Made by a program: the position numbers and the translations under genes. Positions 48,357 through 56,984 of a stretch of DNA of 64,000 bases are shown here, piece after piece. Below the pieces are notes generated by a model. It saw nothing but the letters and a program-made list of their open reading frames with translations, made no database searches and had not been told where the DNA came from. Source of the DNA: RYN-230 sp963717125 (GTDB lineage Bacteria > Actinomycetota > Actinomycetes > Streptosporangiales > Streptosporangiaceae); assembly GCA_963717125.1 (NCBI GenBank), contig CAVQVG010000017.1:372001-436000 (forward strand), written 5' to 3'. The stretch's first letter is position 1. Every line of letters starts with the position of its first letter.

Positions 48357-51300
48357 CTAGAAGCCGGACGGCGGGGCTGTCGTCGGGAACAGCTGCGCGA
48401 ACGACTCGAAGGCGGTGGCGATTTCCACCTCCGCCCAGAACCGGTGGTAGTTGAAGACCGGGGCGGACCCGCCGTTCAGGTAGGCCTGAACCTTGGACCA
48501 CTCCGGGTCGCCGATGTACCAGGGGCGGATGGACAGGAAGGTGTTCGTCGCCGAGCTGAGCGGGATCCCGCCGGGGTAGGTCCCGGTCCAGCCGGACGGA
48601 ATGTAGACCCCTTCGTAGTTGGTCGTGTTGTACGGGCTGGTGAAGTTGCTGTAGTCGGTCCGCGTCTCCGGCGAGGAGTAGCCGAGCGAGTCAGCGTAGA
48701 ACTTGTGGATGATGTCGATGATGTTCTGCGCGTCGGTCTCGGCGGTGGTGTTGCCGGACTTAGCCGCGTAGTAGGCGTACACCTTGGCCAGGGACGCCGA
48801 GATCCCGATGTCCGCGGAACAGCCGGACACCGACACGCTGAGGCCGGTGTTGGCCGGCGGCGCGGTGGCGCTGGAGGTGTAGTTCTCGCCCGGCTGCCCG
48901 GACCAGGTCAGCGTGCCCGGCAGGCAGATGGCGCCGGTGCTCGTGTTGAACGAGGTGACCGACTCGGCCCAGGACACCCACTTGGCCAGAATGGCGCCGG
49001 CCTGGGCGTTCCCGGTGTCGTAGTAGTACTCGGCGACCCGTTCCATCGGCCAGGTCTGGTATCCGAACCACTGGTTGCTCGGCGGGTTCGCGTACTCCGG
49101 ATCGGGCGTGTAGTACATCCCGTCGAACGTGGTGTCACCGGCCGGTGGTTTGGACACGTCGCCGTAGTTGCCGCCCCAGTTGTTGGTGACGCCACCGGCG
49201 ATCGCGCCCTGGCTGGACTGCAGCCACTGGAACATGTTCAGCTGCGTGGTCAGGCTGCTCGCCCAGTCCGCCTTGGCCGTCGGCGACAGCGGGATCAGGT
49301 CCGGGTCGGTGGACAGCGCCCACGCGGCCAGCGGGTTCTGGTAGCCCTCGTGGATCGCCTCGCCGCTGATCCGCCAGGACCAGGCGCCGGTGCTGGCCCC
49401 GCCCCAGGCGTAGTACCAGGACAGCAGGTAGGTGTCCTCGTTCGCCTTGCTGGTGCCGGCCGGGCAGGCCACCGAACCGTCCTGGCTGCACGCCGCGGTG
49501 ATCTGCTTGAAGTACTTGTCGAACATGGAATAGCGCAGGTAGTCGCCGAGCTTGGCCGCGTTGGCCAGGGTGCTGGCGATCTGGGACTCCTTGCCCTGCG
49601 CCTTGGCGAACGTGTCCGCGATGTAGGCGGCCTGGACCATCCGCGCGTCCGCGTCGGGCGCGTCGGTGTACTTGTACTGCGACGCGAAGCTGCCGCCGCC
49701 GTTGTTGAACAGGTCCAGGAAACCGTTGGGCCCGCCGAACTTCAGCAGGTCGCAGTCGGGCTGCGGGATCGTGTCCCAGACCGACTCCATCGGGCCGCGC
49801 TGGTAGGAGTTGACGAAGCTCGGCGTGGAGGTGGTGTCCTCGCACTGGCCGAAGCCGTACCGGTTGTCCGTGTCCATGATCCACATGGGCGCGTAGATGT
49901 TGGCCGTGCCGTAAGTGGACGTGAGCTCGGCGGCCAGCGGGTCGGAACCGACCGGCACCGAGGAGTTGAGCGCGACCGGGTAGTCGTTCGGGAACGGCTC
50001 GTCGGGCCCGTACTCCGCCGGTGCGGACGCGTTGTACGTGCTCTGCCCCGGTTGCTCGGACGCGCTGGGGATCATGTACTCCTGCATGTTGGCCCAGGCG
50101 TTGTTGAACGGCGTCCAGTTGCCGGTGACCCCGCCGTAATCCGCGGTCAGCCACAGGTAGTAGCTGTACGTCTCGGACGTGGTCTCATGCCCGTAGTCCG
50201 GGGCCTCGACGATGAGCGTCTCGACCGAGTGGTACGGGATGCCCTTCGGGCTGAAGTAGCCGTTGTTCGGGTTCATGATCGTGTCGTAGAGATTGAGGAA
50301 CCACTGGTCGTACGCGGACTGCGAGCCGGACGCCAGCGCCTCGGTGACCGTCGTGGTGCCGGCCGTGTACCCGGTGGCTGACGCGGTCACCGTGCCCTGG
50401 GTCCCGCCGTCCGCCGCGGTGCTCCCCGACGTGACGGTGACGTTCTGCGGGACGCTCCAGTTCGAGGTGGTGAACGTGAGCGTAGCGCCGGACGAGATGG
50501 ACAGGTCGGAATCGCCGCTCTGCGCCACGGACACCGTGACGCTGGCCGATGGCTGCGCGGACAGGGCCACCCCGAACGTGGCCGAGTTGCCCTGCTGGAC
50601 CGCGATCTGGTTCGGGTTGACCACCACGGTGGGTGACTCCACGGTGATCGCCACCGGGTAGGAGACCAGGCTTTCCTTGCCGTTGCTGGCTACCGCGGTG
50701 ATCGAGTAGCTGCCCGCGGGCACGTTCGCCCATTGCACCGCCCACGGGCTGGCGGTGGCCACGCCGATCTCGGTGTCGTTGGCCGCGCTGGTGCTCTGGT
50801 AGAAGGTGACGGAGGTGACCGTGCCGGAGCCACTGACCGGGCTGGCCTGCAGCGTGATGGCCGAGCCGGGGGTGAAGATCTCCCCGGCGGTGGGGCTGGT
50901 GATGGACACCATCGGCGCCCCGCTGCCGCTGCCGCTCCCGCCGGTCGAGGTCGGGCTCGGACTCGGGCTCGGGCTCGGCGAGGGGGACGGCGAGGAACTG
51001 CCCGTCGAGGTCGGCGACGGCGATGGCGACGGTGAGGCGCTGCTGCCGCCGTTGCAGGCCGTCCCGTTCAGCGTGAACGAGGTCGGGGCGGTGTTGCTGC
51101 CGGTGTAGTTGAAGTTCGCGCCGATCTGCACCGACGCGTTGCTGCCCAGGCTGCCGTTCCAGCTCGCGTTGGTCACCGTGACGGCCTTGCCGCTCTGGGT
51201 CCAGTTCCCCGACCAGCCCTGGGCGAGTGTCTGGCTGCCCGCGTAGGAGTAGCCCAGCGTCCAGCTGGTGATGGCCGAGCCGGTGTTCTCGATGGTGATG

Positions 51301-51602
51301 GCCGCGGTGAACCCGGTGCCCCAGTCGCTCTGCACGGTGTAGGTCACCTGGCAGGAGCTGACCGTGGTGGCGGCCGGGTTGAGCACGGCCGCGGCCCGCG
51401 CCGCGGCCGCCGCGCCACCGGGCGCGGCCAGGTGTGCTGCCGCCGCGGCCCGGGCCGCCGCGGCTGGCTGGGCGGCGGCGGCCGGGCCGGTCACCGCGGC
51501 CGCGGCGCTGCCCGCCCCGGCGAGCATCCCGGCCAGCAGCGCGGCGCTGGCCGCACCGCTGGCCACCGCGCGCAACAGCGATCTTCGCGCTAACTGTCGC
51601 AT
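48357..51602 (-). CDS. secreted GH48 cellobiohydrolase with N-terminal CBM2
   Basis: Exported cellulase of 1081 residues. ATG at 51602 is preferred because GAGGAGG lies seven bases upstream; the ATG two codons earlier abuts that site. Order: signal peptide and long Ala-rich pro-region, CBM2 (VSSCQVTYTVQSDWGTGF to LNGTACNG), Ser/Pro/Thr linker, an Ig-like Big-type domain (PMVSITSPTAGEIFTPG to VAITV), a second Ig-like domain (VVVNPNQIAVQQGNSATF), then the GH48 (alpha/alpha)6 barrel from QSAYDQWFLNLYDTIMNP to the end, with HETTSETYSYYLWLTADYGG and FGYQTWPMERVAEYYYDTG. Family enzymes are processive and act from the reducing end of cellulose. A LacI-type palindrome lies 100 bases upstream. Confidence 0.95.
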   Translation of the reverse strand: MRQLARRSLLRAVASGAASAALLAGMLAGAGSAAAAVTGPAAAAQPAAAARAAAAAHLAAPGGAAAAARAAAVLNPAATTVSSCQVTYTVQSDWGTGFTAAITIENTGSAITSWTLGYSYAGSQTLAQGWSGNWTQSGKAVTVTNASWNGSLGSNASVQIGANFNYTGSNTAPTSFTLNGTACNGGSSASPSPSPSPTSTGSSSPSPSPSPSPSPSPTSTGGSGSGSGAPMVSITSPTAGEIFTPGSAITLQASPVSGSGTVTSVTFYQSTSAANDTEIGVATASPWAVQWANVPAGSYSITAVASNGKESLVSYPVAITVESPTVVVNPNQIAVQQGNSATFGVALSAQPSASVTVSVAQSGDSDLSISSGATLTFTTSNWSVPQNVTVTSGSTAADGGTQGTVTASATGYTAGTTTVTEALASGSQSAYDQWFLNLYDTIMNPNNGYFSPKGIPYHSVETLIVEAPDYGHETTSETYSYYLWLTADYGGVTGNWTPFNNAWANMQEYMIPSASEQPGQSTYNASAPAEYGPDEPFPNDYPVALNSSVPVGSDPLAAELTSTYGTANIYAPMWIMDTDNRYGFGQCEDTTSTPSFVNSYQRGPMESVWDTIPQPDCDLLKFGGPNGFLDLFNNGGGSFASQYKYTDAPDADARMVQAAYIADTFAKAQGKESQIASTLANAAKLGDYLRYSMFDKYFKQITAACSQDGSVACPAGTSKANEDTYLLSWYYAWGGASTGAWSWRISGEAIHEGYQNPLAAWALSTDPDLIPLSPTAKADWASSLTTQLNMFQWLQSSQGAIAGGVTNNWGGNYGDVSKPPAGDTTFDGMYYTPDPEYANPPSNQWFGYQTWPMERVAEYYYDTGNAQAGAILAKWVSWAESVTSFNTSTGAICLPGTLTWSGQPGENYTSSATAPPANTGLSVSVSGCSADIGISASLAKVYAYYAAKSGNTTAETDAQNIIDIIHKFYADSLGYSSPETRTDYSNFTSPYNTTNYEGVYIPSGWTGTYPGGIPLSSATNTFLSIRPWYIGDPEWSKVQAYLNGGSAPVFNYHRFWAEVEIATAFESFAQLFPTTAPPSGF

Positions 51603-52185
51603 CCGCATCCTCCTCGCGGATAGGGCTGCTGGTGGCGGGTGAGCCGGGCAGCCAGGGTGGGGGGCGCTCCCTGCTCGCGCGCACCGCGCGAGATGCGATC
51701 GGAAAGCGCTTTCACAATTGGCCGGAGTCTAAATTCGGCCTTCTGACCCGTGAAGTGACCAGCCGCGGGCGGCCGCAGTGGTGACGGTGGGTGAGCGCAA
51801 ACCTGATGCCCGGGGCCAGAGCTAAGCCCGGGCCGCGCGGGCCGGCCGAACCCGGCCGGACCATGCTGACCTGTACGGGCGGGCCCCGGGTAGCGGCCCG
51901 CGAACCGTCCGCGCGGTACCGGTTGGCGGCGCCCGGATCGGTCCACCGGCGGTGCCGGTGACCTTCGGTGACTGAATCTTTCAGCCTGGCTGACCGCGCG
52001 ACCGTACTCCGGAGCCCGGCGGCACAGATCACCCCGGATCGCCGGGACATAACCGGCAAACCGGATATTCTGCGATGCTCCGGGATGATATGTGGGGATC
52101 GTGGCCGACTCAACCGGGCCGTCACCCGCACTCACTGTGGGCAGGCCCGGGCGGCGGTCGCGGGCTTGGGCCGGCCGTGACGCAC
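51603..52185. promoter_or_regulatory. GH48 promoter region with GAAAGCGCTTTC operator and CTGAATCTTTCAG element
   Basis: About 580 bases without a supported gene between the GH48 start and the binding-protein stop. GAAAGCGCTTTC (51702-51713) is a perfect 12-base palindrome of LacI-operator form, near an AT-richer stretch (CACAATTG) suitable for a promoter. TGACTGAATCTTTCAG (51969-51984) nearly repeats the left arm of the hairpin at 42551. A copy of the last 37 bases of the binding-protein gene lies at 52128-52164. Confidence 0.65.
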
Positions 52186-52218
52186 TCACTGCGGGCCGGC
52201 CCGGGCGGCGGCCGCGGC
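52128..52218. repeat. duplicated 3' end of the substrate-binding-protein gene
   Basis: The 37 bases at 52182-52218, which include the stop codon and last codons of the binding protein, recur at 52128-52164 with three internal mismatches. The copies are direct and 54 bases apart, a tandem duplication scar. Confidence 0.8.
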
Positions 52219-53613
52219 CTGCTGGACGGCGGCGCGCCAGGCTGGGCCGGACGGAACCATTCCGGACTCCACCCGGGCCAGCGCGTTGTCCATGTCGGCG
52301 CCGATGGCGTCGCTGGCCGGGCCGAGTACGGCGGCCGGGGTGCGGTCGGCGGACCGGCCGAATATCTGGCCGACCTGGGCCCCGCTGAAGTACGGGTTGG
52401 TCACCCCGTTCACCGCGTTGACCGCGGCGAAGTTGGCCGGGAACTCACCCTGGCTGCGGAACAACTCGACCCCCGCCTGCTCCCCGGCGAGGAACGCGGC
52501 TAGCTGGAACGCGGCCTGCTGGTGCGCGCCCGCCTTGGGCAAGGCCAGGTAGAAGCCGCCCGAGTTACCCGCCCCGCCGGGCGCCGCGGTCACGTTCCAG
52601 CCCCCGGAGCCCAGCGGGCCGGCCAGGCTGGCGATCTGGTGCAATTGCCATGCCGGGCACATGACGGTGGCGAACGAATCCCGCGACACACCCCGGTTCC
52701 AGGCGGCCGACTGCGGCGTGAGCCCGGCGCTCAGCCCGTCCCGGGCAGCCTGCACGGCGGTGTCCCAGGCTTGCCTGATGGCCGGGTTGCCGGTGACGGC
52801 CAGGCCGCCGGCCTGGCTGTAGTACTGCTCCTTGGCCTGCGCCGCCATCGTGTTGTACAGGCTGGCCGCGGAGTCGGTGAACGCTGGGCCGCGCGGGATG
52901 CGGGACCGGAACAGACGGCCGAACTTCAGGTACCCGGCCCAGGTGCTCCAGTCCTTGGCCAGCACGGTGGGGCTGGTCGGCAGGCCCGCCTCGCGCAGCA
53001 GGGCGGTCCGGTAGCAGGCGGCGATCGGGCCGATCTCGGCGCCCAGCGCGTAGGTGATGCCCGCCCGGTTGGCCGCCTGCTGGGCCACCCAGGGCAGCCA
53101 GTCGTCGGTGAACGCGCTGTTCCCGCCGGAGATCCCGCCCAGCGTGTTCAGCGGGACGAAGTCGCTGGCCAGGGGCCCGGTCACGGCGGAGATGTTGGCC
53201 AACGGCACGGCCTGGATGTCGTCCAGCGCGCGGCCGGACTTCAGCCGCGTCTGGAGCGTGCTCCAGTACCCGGCCTGATCCGAGGTGTCATCCTGGATGA
53301 TCTTTATGTTCGGGTGCAGCCGCTGGTACTGGGCGTACAGCCCGGCCCGCTGGTAGCCGGGATCGCCGAACACGCCGACCCGCAGCGTGATCAGCGGGCC
53401 GACCCGCTTGAACACCGGCTGATCCGAGGACACCGTACAGCCGGCCAGCAGTGCGCACCCGGCCAGCACCGCCGCGGCGGCCCGGACGACCCGGCGGCCC
53501 GCCGCGGCCCGGACGATCCGGCGGCCCGCGGCGGCCCGGCCCACCCGGCGGCCCGCCGCGGCGCCCGCCACCCGCCCCGCTAATTTCGCCCCGTATTGCC
53601 TCGCCACGGACAT
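52186..53613 (-). CDS. sugar-type ABC substrate-binding lipoprotein
   Basis: Extracellular binding protein of 475 residues, family 1 type. GAGGAGG five bases before the ATG sets the start. The leader is unusually long: Arg/Ala repeats (AAAGRRVGRAAAGRRIVRAA) precede the hydrophobic core and lipobox LLAGC, so Cys59 is the likely lipid anchor. The mature domain includes TLRVGVFGDPGYQRAGLYAQYQRLHPNIKI, then YNTMAAQAKEQYYSQAGG and QQAAFQLAAFLAGEQAGVELFRSQGEFPAN, typical of oligosaccharide-binding members. No permease or ATPase genes follow, so it must share a transporter. It is divergent from a GH5 cellulase and probably captures cello- or xylo-oligosaccharides. Confidence 0.87.
   Translation of the reverse strand: MSVARQYGAKLAGRVAGAAAGRRVGRAAAGRRIVRAAAGRRVVRAAAAVLAGCALLAGCTVSSDQPVFKRVGPLITLRVGVFGDPGYQRAGLYAQYQRLHPNIKIIQDDTSDQAGYWSTLQTRLKSGRALDDIQAVPLANISAVTGPLASDFVPLNTLGGISGGNSAFTDDWLPWVAQQAANRAGITYALGAEIGPIAACYRTALLREAGLPTSPTVLAKDWSTWAGYLKFGRLFRSRIPRGPAFTDSAASLYNTMAAQAKEQYYSQAGGLAVTGNPAIRQAWDTAVQAARDGLSAGLTPQSAAWNRGVSRDSFATVMCPAWQLHQIASLAGPLGSGGWNVTAAPGGAGNSGGFYLALPKAGAHQQAAFQLAAFLAGEQAGVELFRSQGEFPANFAAVNAVNGVTNPYFSGAQVGQIFGRSADRTPAAVLGPASDAIGADMDNALARVESGMVPSGPAWRAAVQQAAAAARAGPQ
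53483..53572 (-). repeat. 27-bp coding repeats in the binding-protein leader
   Basis: Three near-identical units code for GRRVxRAAA-like peptides (GRRVGRAAA, GRRIVRAAA, GRRVVRAAA), extending the positively charged n-region of the signal sequence. All are in frame. Confidence 0.8.
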
Positions 53614-54169
53614 GCGCGCCTCCTCGATCAGAAGACGAGACTTGCCCGCCCGCCCCCCCGAGTCAAGGCACCCGAAATGCCACCCCAGCCCGGTGCTGAA
53701 ACTTTCACGACACGCCGCCGCCCGGGGCGCGCAGCCACTCAGCTGCCTTTCCGGCCGCCGATGCGCACTTTGTACGCGGACCGGGCAGGAGAAAAGGACA
53801 TATCGCCCGCTACGGCGTACCTTCCGCGTGCAAAGAGGATGGTGGCGGGGCGGTGCGTGAGGGGACCGGGCTGGTGGCGGGGCCAGGCGCCGGGGCTGGG
53901 CGGGTGGCGGGGCTTGGCCGGGGGTACCCGGCCGGGGCCTGCTGGCCGGTGCTGAAAATAAAGCGCCTATTTTCACGCGGATCGGTTACTTGACCGGTTT
54001 AGTGAGCGACCGTTATTGTCGGCGTGTCATGTTTGCAGTCAGCATCTAGCCATATCTGGCAGACTGCGCCCGAGATCAATACGGTCAGCTGGCAGAACAT
54101 TCCCGGAGACCGGTAAGCGCGGCCCGGTGAATGCACGACGCAGTGCTAACCCAGCAGGAGGTGTATGTC
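53614..54169. promoter_or_regulatory. divergent promoter between binding protein and GH5, with two TGAAA/TTTCA palindromes
   Basis: No convincing gene. TGAAA-C-TTTCA (53697-53707), 85 bases upstream of the binding-protein ATG, matches the palindrome before the LacI gene except for the centre. TGAAAATA-N7-TATTTTCA (53953-53975) is a perfect eight-base inverted repeat with GCGC in its spacer, about 200 bases before the GH5 start. Both are strongly AT-rich within GC-rich DNA. GCAGGAGG (54154-54161) is the GH5 ribosome site. Confidence 0.65.
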
Positions 54170-55720
54170 GTGAGACTCCACGCGATCCGATTGGCCAGAC
54201 GTGCGCGGTACCTGGCATGCGGGGCGGCCGCCGCGGCCCTGGCCGCGGGCACGCTGGTGGCTGCCGTAACGGCCGCGCCGGCCAGCGCGGCTACGTCCTG
54301 TCAGGTCGCGTACTCGGCCAACTCCTGGAGTACCGGGTTCACCGCCTCGATCACCATCACCAATGAGGGCTCGGCGCTCACCTCGTGGACGCTGACCTAC
54401 GCCTACAGCGGCAACCAGCAGCTGACCCAGGGCTGGTCGGGGAACTGGACCCAGTCCGGCGAGAACGTCACCGTGACCAACGCCAGCTGGAACGGCGCCC
54501 TGGCCACCGGCGCCGCCACCCAGATCGGCGCCAACTTCAGCTACAGCGGCACCAACACCGCACCCACCGCCTTCAGCATCAACGGCACCGCCTGCAACGG
54601 CGGCGTCACCTCCTCACCCACCCCCACCCCCACCAGCAGCCCCACCACCTCGCCGACCCCCACGCCGACGCCGACGCCCACCTCGACGGCCAGCGGGCCC
54701 GCCCCGCAGCTGCACGTGTCCGGCAACAAGCTGGTCAACGCGAGCGGGCAGCCGGTGCTGCTGCACGGAGTGGACCGGTCCGGCACCGAGTACGCGTGCG
54801 TGCAGGGCAACGGCATCTTCGACGGGCCCAATGACCAGGCCTCGATCACCGCGATGAAGAACTGGGGCGTCAACGCGGTGCGCGTTCCGCTGAACGAGGC
54901 GTGCTGGAACGCGGAGTCCTATGTCAACTCGGCCTACGCGGGCAGCAACTACATCGCCGCCATCAAGGCCTACGTCAGCCTGCTCAACGCCAACGGCATG
55001 GTGGCCATCCTCGACCTGCACTGGACGGACGGGCTGTACACCGGGAACTCCTCCGGCTGCTCGTCGGCCGAGGCCACCTGCCAGAAGCCGATGCCGGACG
55101 CCGCCCAGGCGATCCCGTTCTGGACCTCGGTGGCGAACACGTTCAAGGGCAACGACGCGGTGATCTTCGACCTGTTCAACGAGCCGTACGCGTCCCGGGC
55201 CACCGGCAGCACCACCACCGGCTGGCAGTGCTGGCTGAACGGCGGCACCTGCGCCGGCATCGGCTACCAGGTGGCCGGCATGCAGGCGATGGTCAACGCG
55301 GTCCGGTCGGCCGGGGCGAACAACGTGCTCATGCTGGGCGGCGAGGAGTACGCGAACGACCTGACCGACTGGCTGACCTACGAGCCGACCGACCCGGACC
55401 ACAACCTGGTCGCGTCCTGGCATTCGTACAACTTCAACACCTGCTCCACCCAGTCCTGCTGGACCAGCGAGGTCGCCCCGGTGGCCGCGCAGGTTCCGGT
55501 CGTCGCCGGGGAGATCGGCGAGAACGACTGCGCGGACGGTTATGTCACGCCGCTGATGGCCTGGATGGATTCCGACTCGATCAGTTACCTGGCGTGGGCC
55601 TGGAACGCCGACTTCAACTGCTCCTCGGGCCCCGGGCTGGTCAGTGACTACACCGGGACGCCGACCAATTACGGCGTGGGAGTCGAAGCGCACCTGAAGG
55701 CCCTGGCCGGGCTCGGCTAG
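54170..55720 (+). CDS. secreted GH5 endoglucanase with N-terminal CBM2
   Basis: Exported cellulase of 516 residues. GTG at 54170 is chosen because AGGAGG lies eight bases upstream. The signal peptide ends at APASA (residue 40). CBM2 spans about 43-143 (SCQVAYSANSWSTGF to INGTACNG), then a Pro/Thr linker, then GH5 from about residue 180: QLHVSGNKLVNASGQPVLLHGVDRSG, the acid/base Glu in IFDLFNEPY, HSYNFNT, and the nucleophile in VVAGEIGEND. The catalytic domain is very similar to that of the gene at 58594, so they are paralogues. Two tandem hairpins follow. The island's LacI proteins are likely regulators. Confidence 0.94.
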   Translation: MRLHAIRLARRARYLACGAAAAALAAGTLVAAVTAAPASAATSCQVAYSANSWSTGFTASITITNEGSALTSWTLTYAYSGNQQLTQGWSGNWTQSGENVTVTNASWNGALATGAATQIGANFSYSGTNTAPTAFSINGTACNGGVTSSPTPTPTSSPTTSPTPTPTPTPTSTASGPAPQLHVSGNKLVNASGQPVLLHGVDRSGTEYACVQGNGIFDGPNDQASITAMKNWGVNAVRVPLNEACWNAESYVNSAYAGSNYIAAIKAYVSLLNANGMVAILDLHWTDGLYTGNSSGCSSAEATCQKPMPDAAQAIPFWTSVANTFKGNDAVIFDLFNEPYASRATGSTTTGWQCWLNGGTCAGIGYQVAGMQAMVNAVRSAGANNVLMLGGEEYANDLTDWLTYEPTDPDHNLVASWHSYNFNTCSTQSCWTSEVAPVAAQVPVVAGEIGENDCADGYVTPLMAWMDSDSISYLAWAWNADFNCSSGPGLVSDYTGTPTNYGVGVEAHLKALAGLG

Positions 55721-55723
55721 TCG

Positions 55724-55764
55724 CCGGGCCGGCCGGGATGACGAGCTGATCCCGGCCGGCCCGG
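55724..55764 (+). terminator. 16-bp perfect stem terminator after GH5
   Basis: Arms 55724-55739 and 55749-55764 are perfectly complementary over 16 bases with a nine-base loop, four bases past the stop. There is no U-tract. Confidence 0.8.
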
Positions 55765-55771
55765 TCTCCAC

Positions 55772-55808
55772 GTGGCGGGCTCCCGAATGTGCTGCGGGAG
55801 CCCGCCAC
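55772..55808 (+). terminator. second tandem terminator hairpin, 14-bp stem
   Basis: Arms GTGGCGGGCTCCCG (55772-55785) and CGGGAGCCCGCCAC (55795-55808) pair perfectly around a nine-base loop. It lies seven bases after the first hairpin and 52 bases before the LacI start, so it may also shield that gene from read-through. Confidence 0.75.
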
Positions 55809-55860
55809 TTCCAGATCAGCTGCGTTTTCGGCGTGTTACGGAGCATGTTTCAATGCTGGG

Positions 55861-56904
55861 ATGCAGCTGAGCAGGCCCGCCGCGCCCGCGTCCCGGGTCA
55901 CCATCCGCCAGGTAGCGGAGCTGGCCGGGGTCTCGATCGCGACGGTGTCCCGGGTGGTCAACGGGCACTCGGATGTGTCCAGCGAGACCCGGGCGGCGGT
56001 CCAGCGGGTCATCCGGGAGCACGGGTACCGGGCCGGCCCGCGGGTCCGCCCGGCGCCGACCGGGCTGGTCGGGGTGACCATGCCGGTCGTGCAGACCGTC
56101 TATTTCGCCGAGATCCTGTCCGGCACCGCCGAAGCCTTGTACGAGCACGACATGCAGGTGGTGCTGTGCCCGACCCGGCACTCACACGCCCGCGAGCTGT
56201 CCCTGCTGGACCGGCTGGCGCGCGGGCAGACCGACGGGGCGATCCTGGTGCTGCCCGAGGAATCCAGCACCGAGTTGCAGGTGCTGGCCGGCCAGGGCTT
56301 CCGGTTCGTGGTGGTGGACCCGCTGACCGACGTGGCCGAGGGCATCCCGGTGGTCTGCGCCGCGCACTCGGCCGGGGCCACCCAGGCCACCCGCCACCTG
56401 CTGGAACTCGGGCACCGGCGGATCGGCGCGATCACCGGCCCGGCCGGCTGGATGGCGACCGAGCAGCGCCTGTCCGGGTACTACGCGGCGCTGGCCGGGG
56501 CCGGTGTGCTGCCCGACCCGGGCCTGGTCCACGGGGCGGACTTCACCATCCGAGGCGGCCGGGCGGCGGCGGCGCGGCTGCTCAGCCAGCCCGGGCCGCC
56601 CACCGCCGTCTTCGCGTTCAACGACGGCATGGCGGTCGGCGTGCTGCAGGCGGCGGCCGCGCGCGGGCTGCGCGTCCCGGAGGATCTCTCCGTCGTCGGC
56701 TTCGACGACACGACCGAAGCGGTCATCGCCGTGCCCGCCCTGACGACGGTCCGGCAGCCGCTGGCCGAGCTGGGCCGGACCGCGGTCAGCCTGCTGCTGC
56801 GCCAGCTGGGGAACGCGCGCTTCGAACCGCTGCGGGTCGAGCTGGAAACCCGGCTGGTGCCCCGGGACTCCACCGCCCCCGCCAGCCCTCGTCTGGCGAC
56901 ATGA
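55861..56904 (+). CDS. LacI-family transcriptional regulator
   Basis: Repressor of 347 residues, with HTH VTIRQVAELAGVSIATVSRVVNGHSDVSSETRAAVQRVI and hinge EHGYRAGPRVR, followed by an effector domain (GLVGVTMPVVQTVYFAEILSGTAEAL, GAITGPAGWMATEQRLSGY, AVFAFNDGMAVGVLQAAAARGL, TTVRQPLAELGRTAVSLLL). It differs enough from the repressor at 45953 to expect a different operator. The ATG is preceded within 20 bases by the small inverted repeat AGCAT-N6-ATGCT, perhaps autoregulatory. It sits between GH5 and GH6 on the same strand. Confidence 0.92.
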   Translation: MQLSRPAAPASRVTIRQVAELAGVSIATVSRVVNGHSDVSSETRAAVQRVIREHGYRAGPRVRPAPTGLVGVTMPVVQTVYFAEILSGTAEALYEHDMQVVLCPTRHSHARELSLLDRLARGQTDGAILVLPEESSTELQVLAGQGFRFVVVDPLTDVAEGIPVVCAAHSAGATQATRHLLELGHRRIGAITGPAGWMATEQRLSGYYAALAGAGVLPDPGLVHGADFTIRGGRAAAARLLSQPGPPTAVFAFNDGMAVGVLQAAAARGLRVPEDLSVVGFDDTTEAVIAVPALTTVRQPLAELGRTAVSLLLRQLGNARFEPLRVELETRLVPRDSTAPASPRLAT

Positions 56905-56984
56905 GGCGTTGACCGCGCTGTAACACCGATGTACGTTTCCCCCGGAAATGTTCCGGTAATTTTCACCCGTGTCCAGGGGGAGCC
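56905..56984 (+). promoter_or_regulatory. GH6 promoter region with CCGGAA-ATG-TTCCGG palindrome
   Basis: CCGGAA-ATG-TTCCGG (56942-56956) is a perfect inverted repeat and overlaps the word AATGTTCCGG..TTTCAC shared with the LacI promoter region at 47101. A ribosome site GGGGGAG is close to the ATG at 56985. Confidence 0.6.

Noticed and set aside
48030..50381. Plus-strand frame of 783 codons antisense to GH48
   Set aside because: Composition typical of antisense of GC-rich genes and no domain signal; GH48 is on the other strand.
53451..53955. Short plus-strand frames in the divergent region before GH5
   Set aside because: Pro/Arg-rich, overlapping the binding-protein leader on the other strand and lacking ribosome sites.
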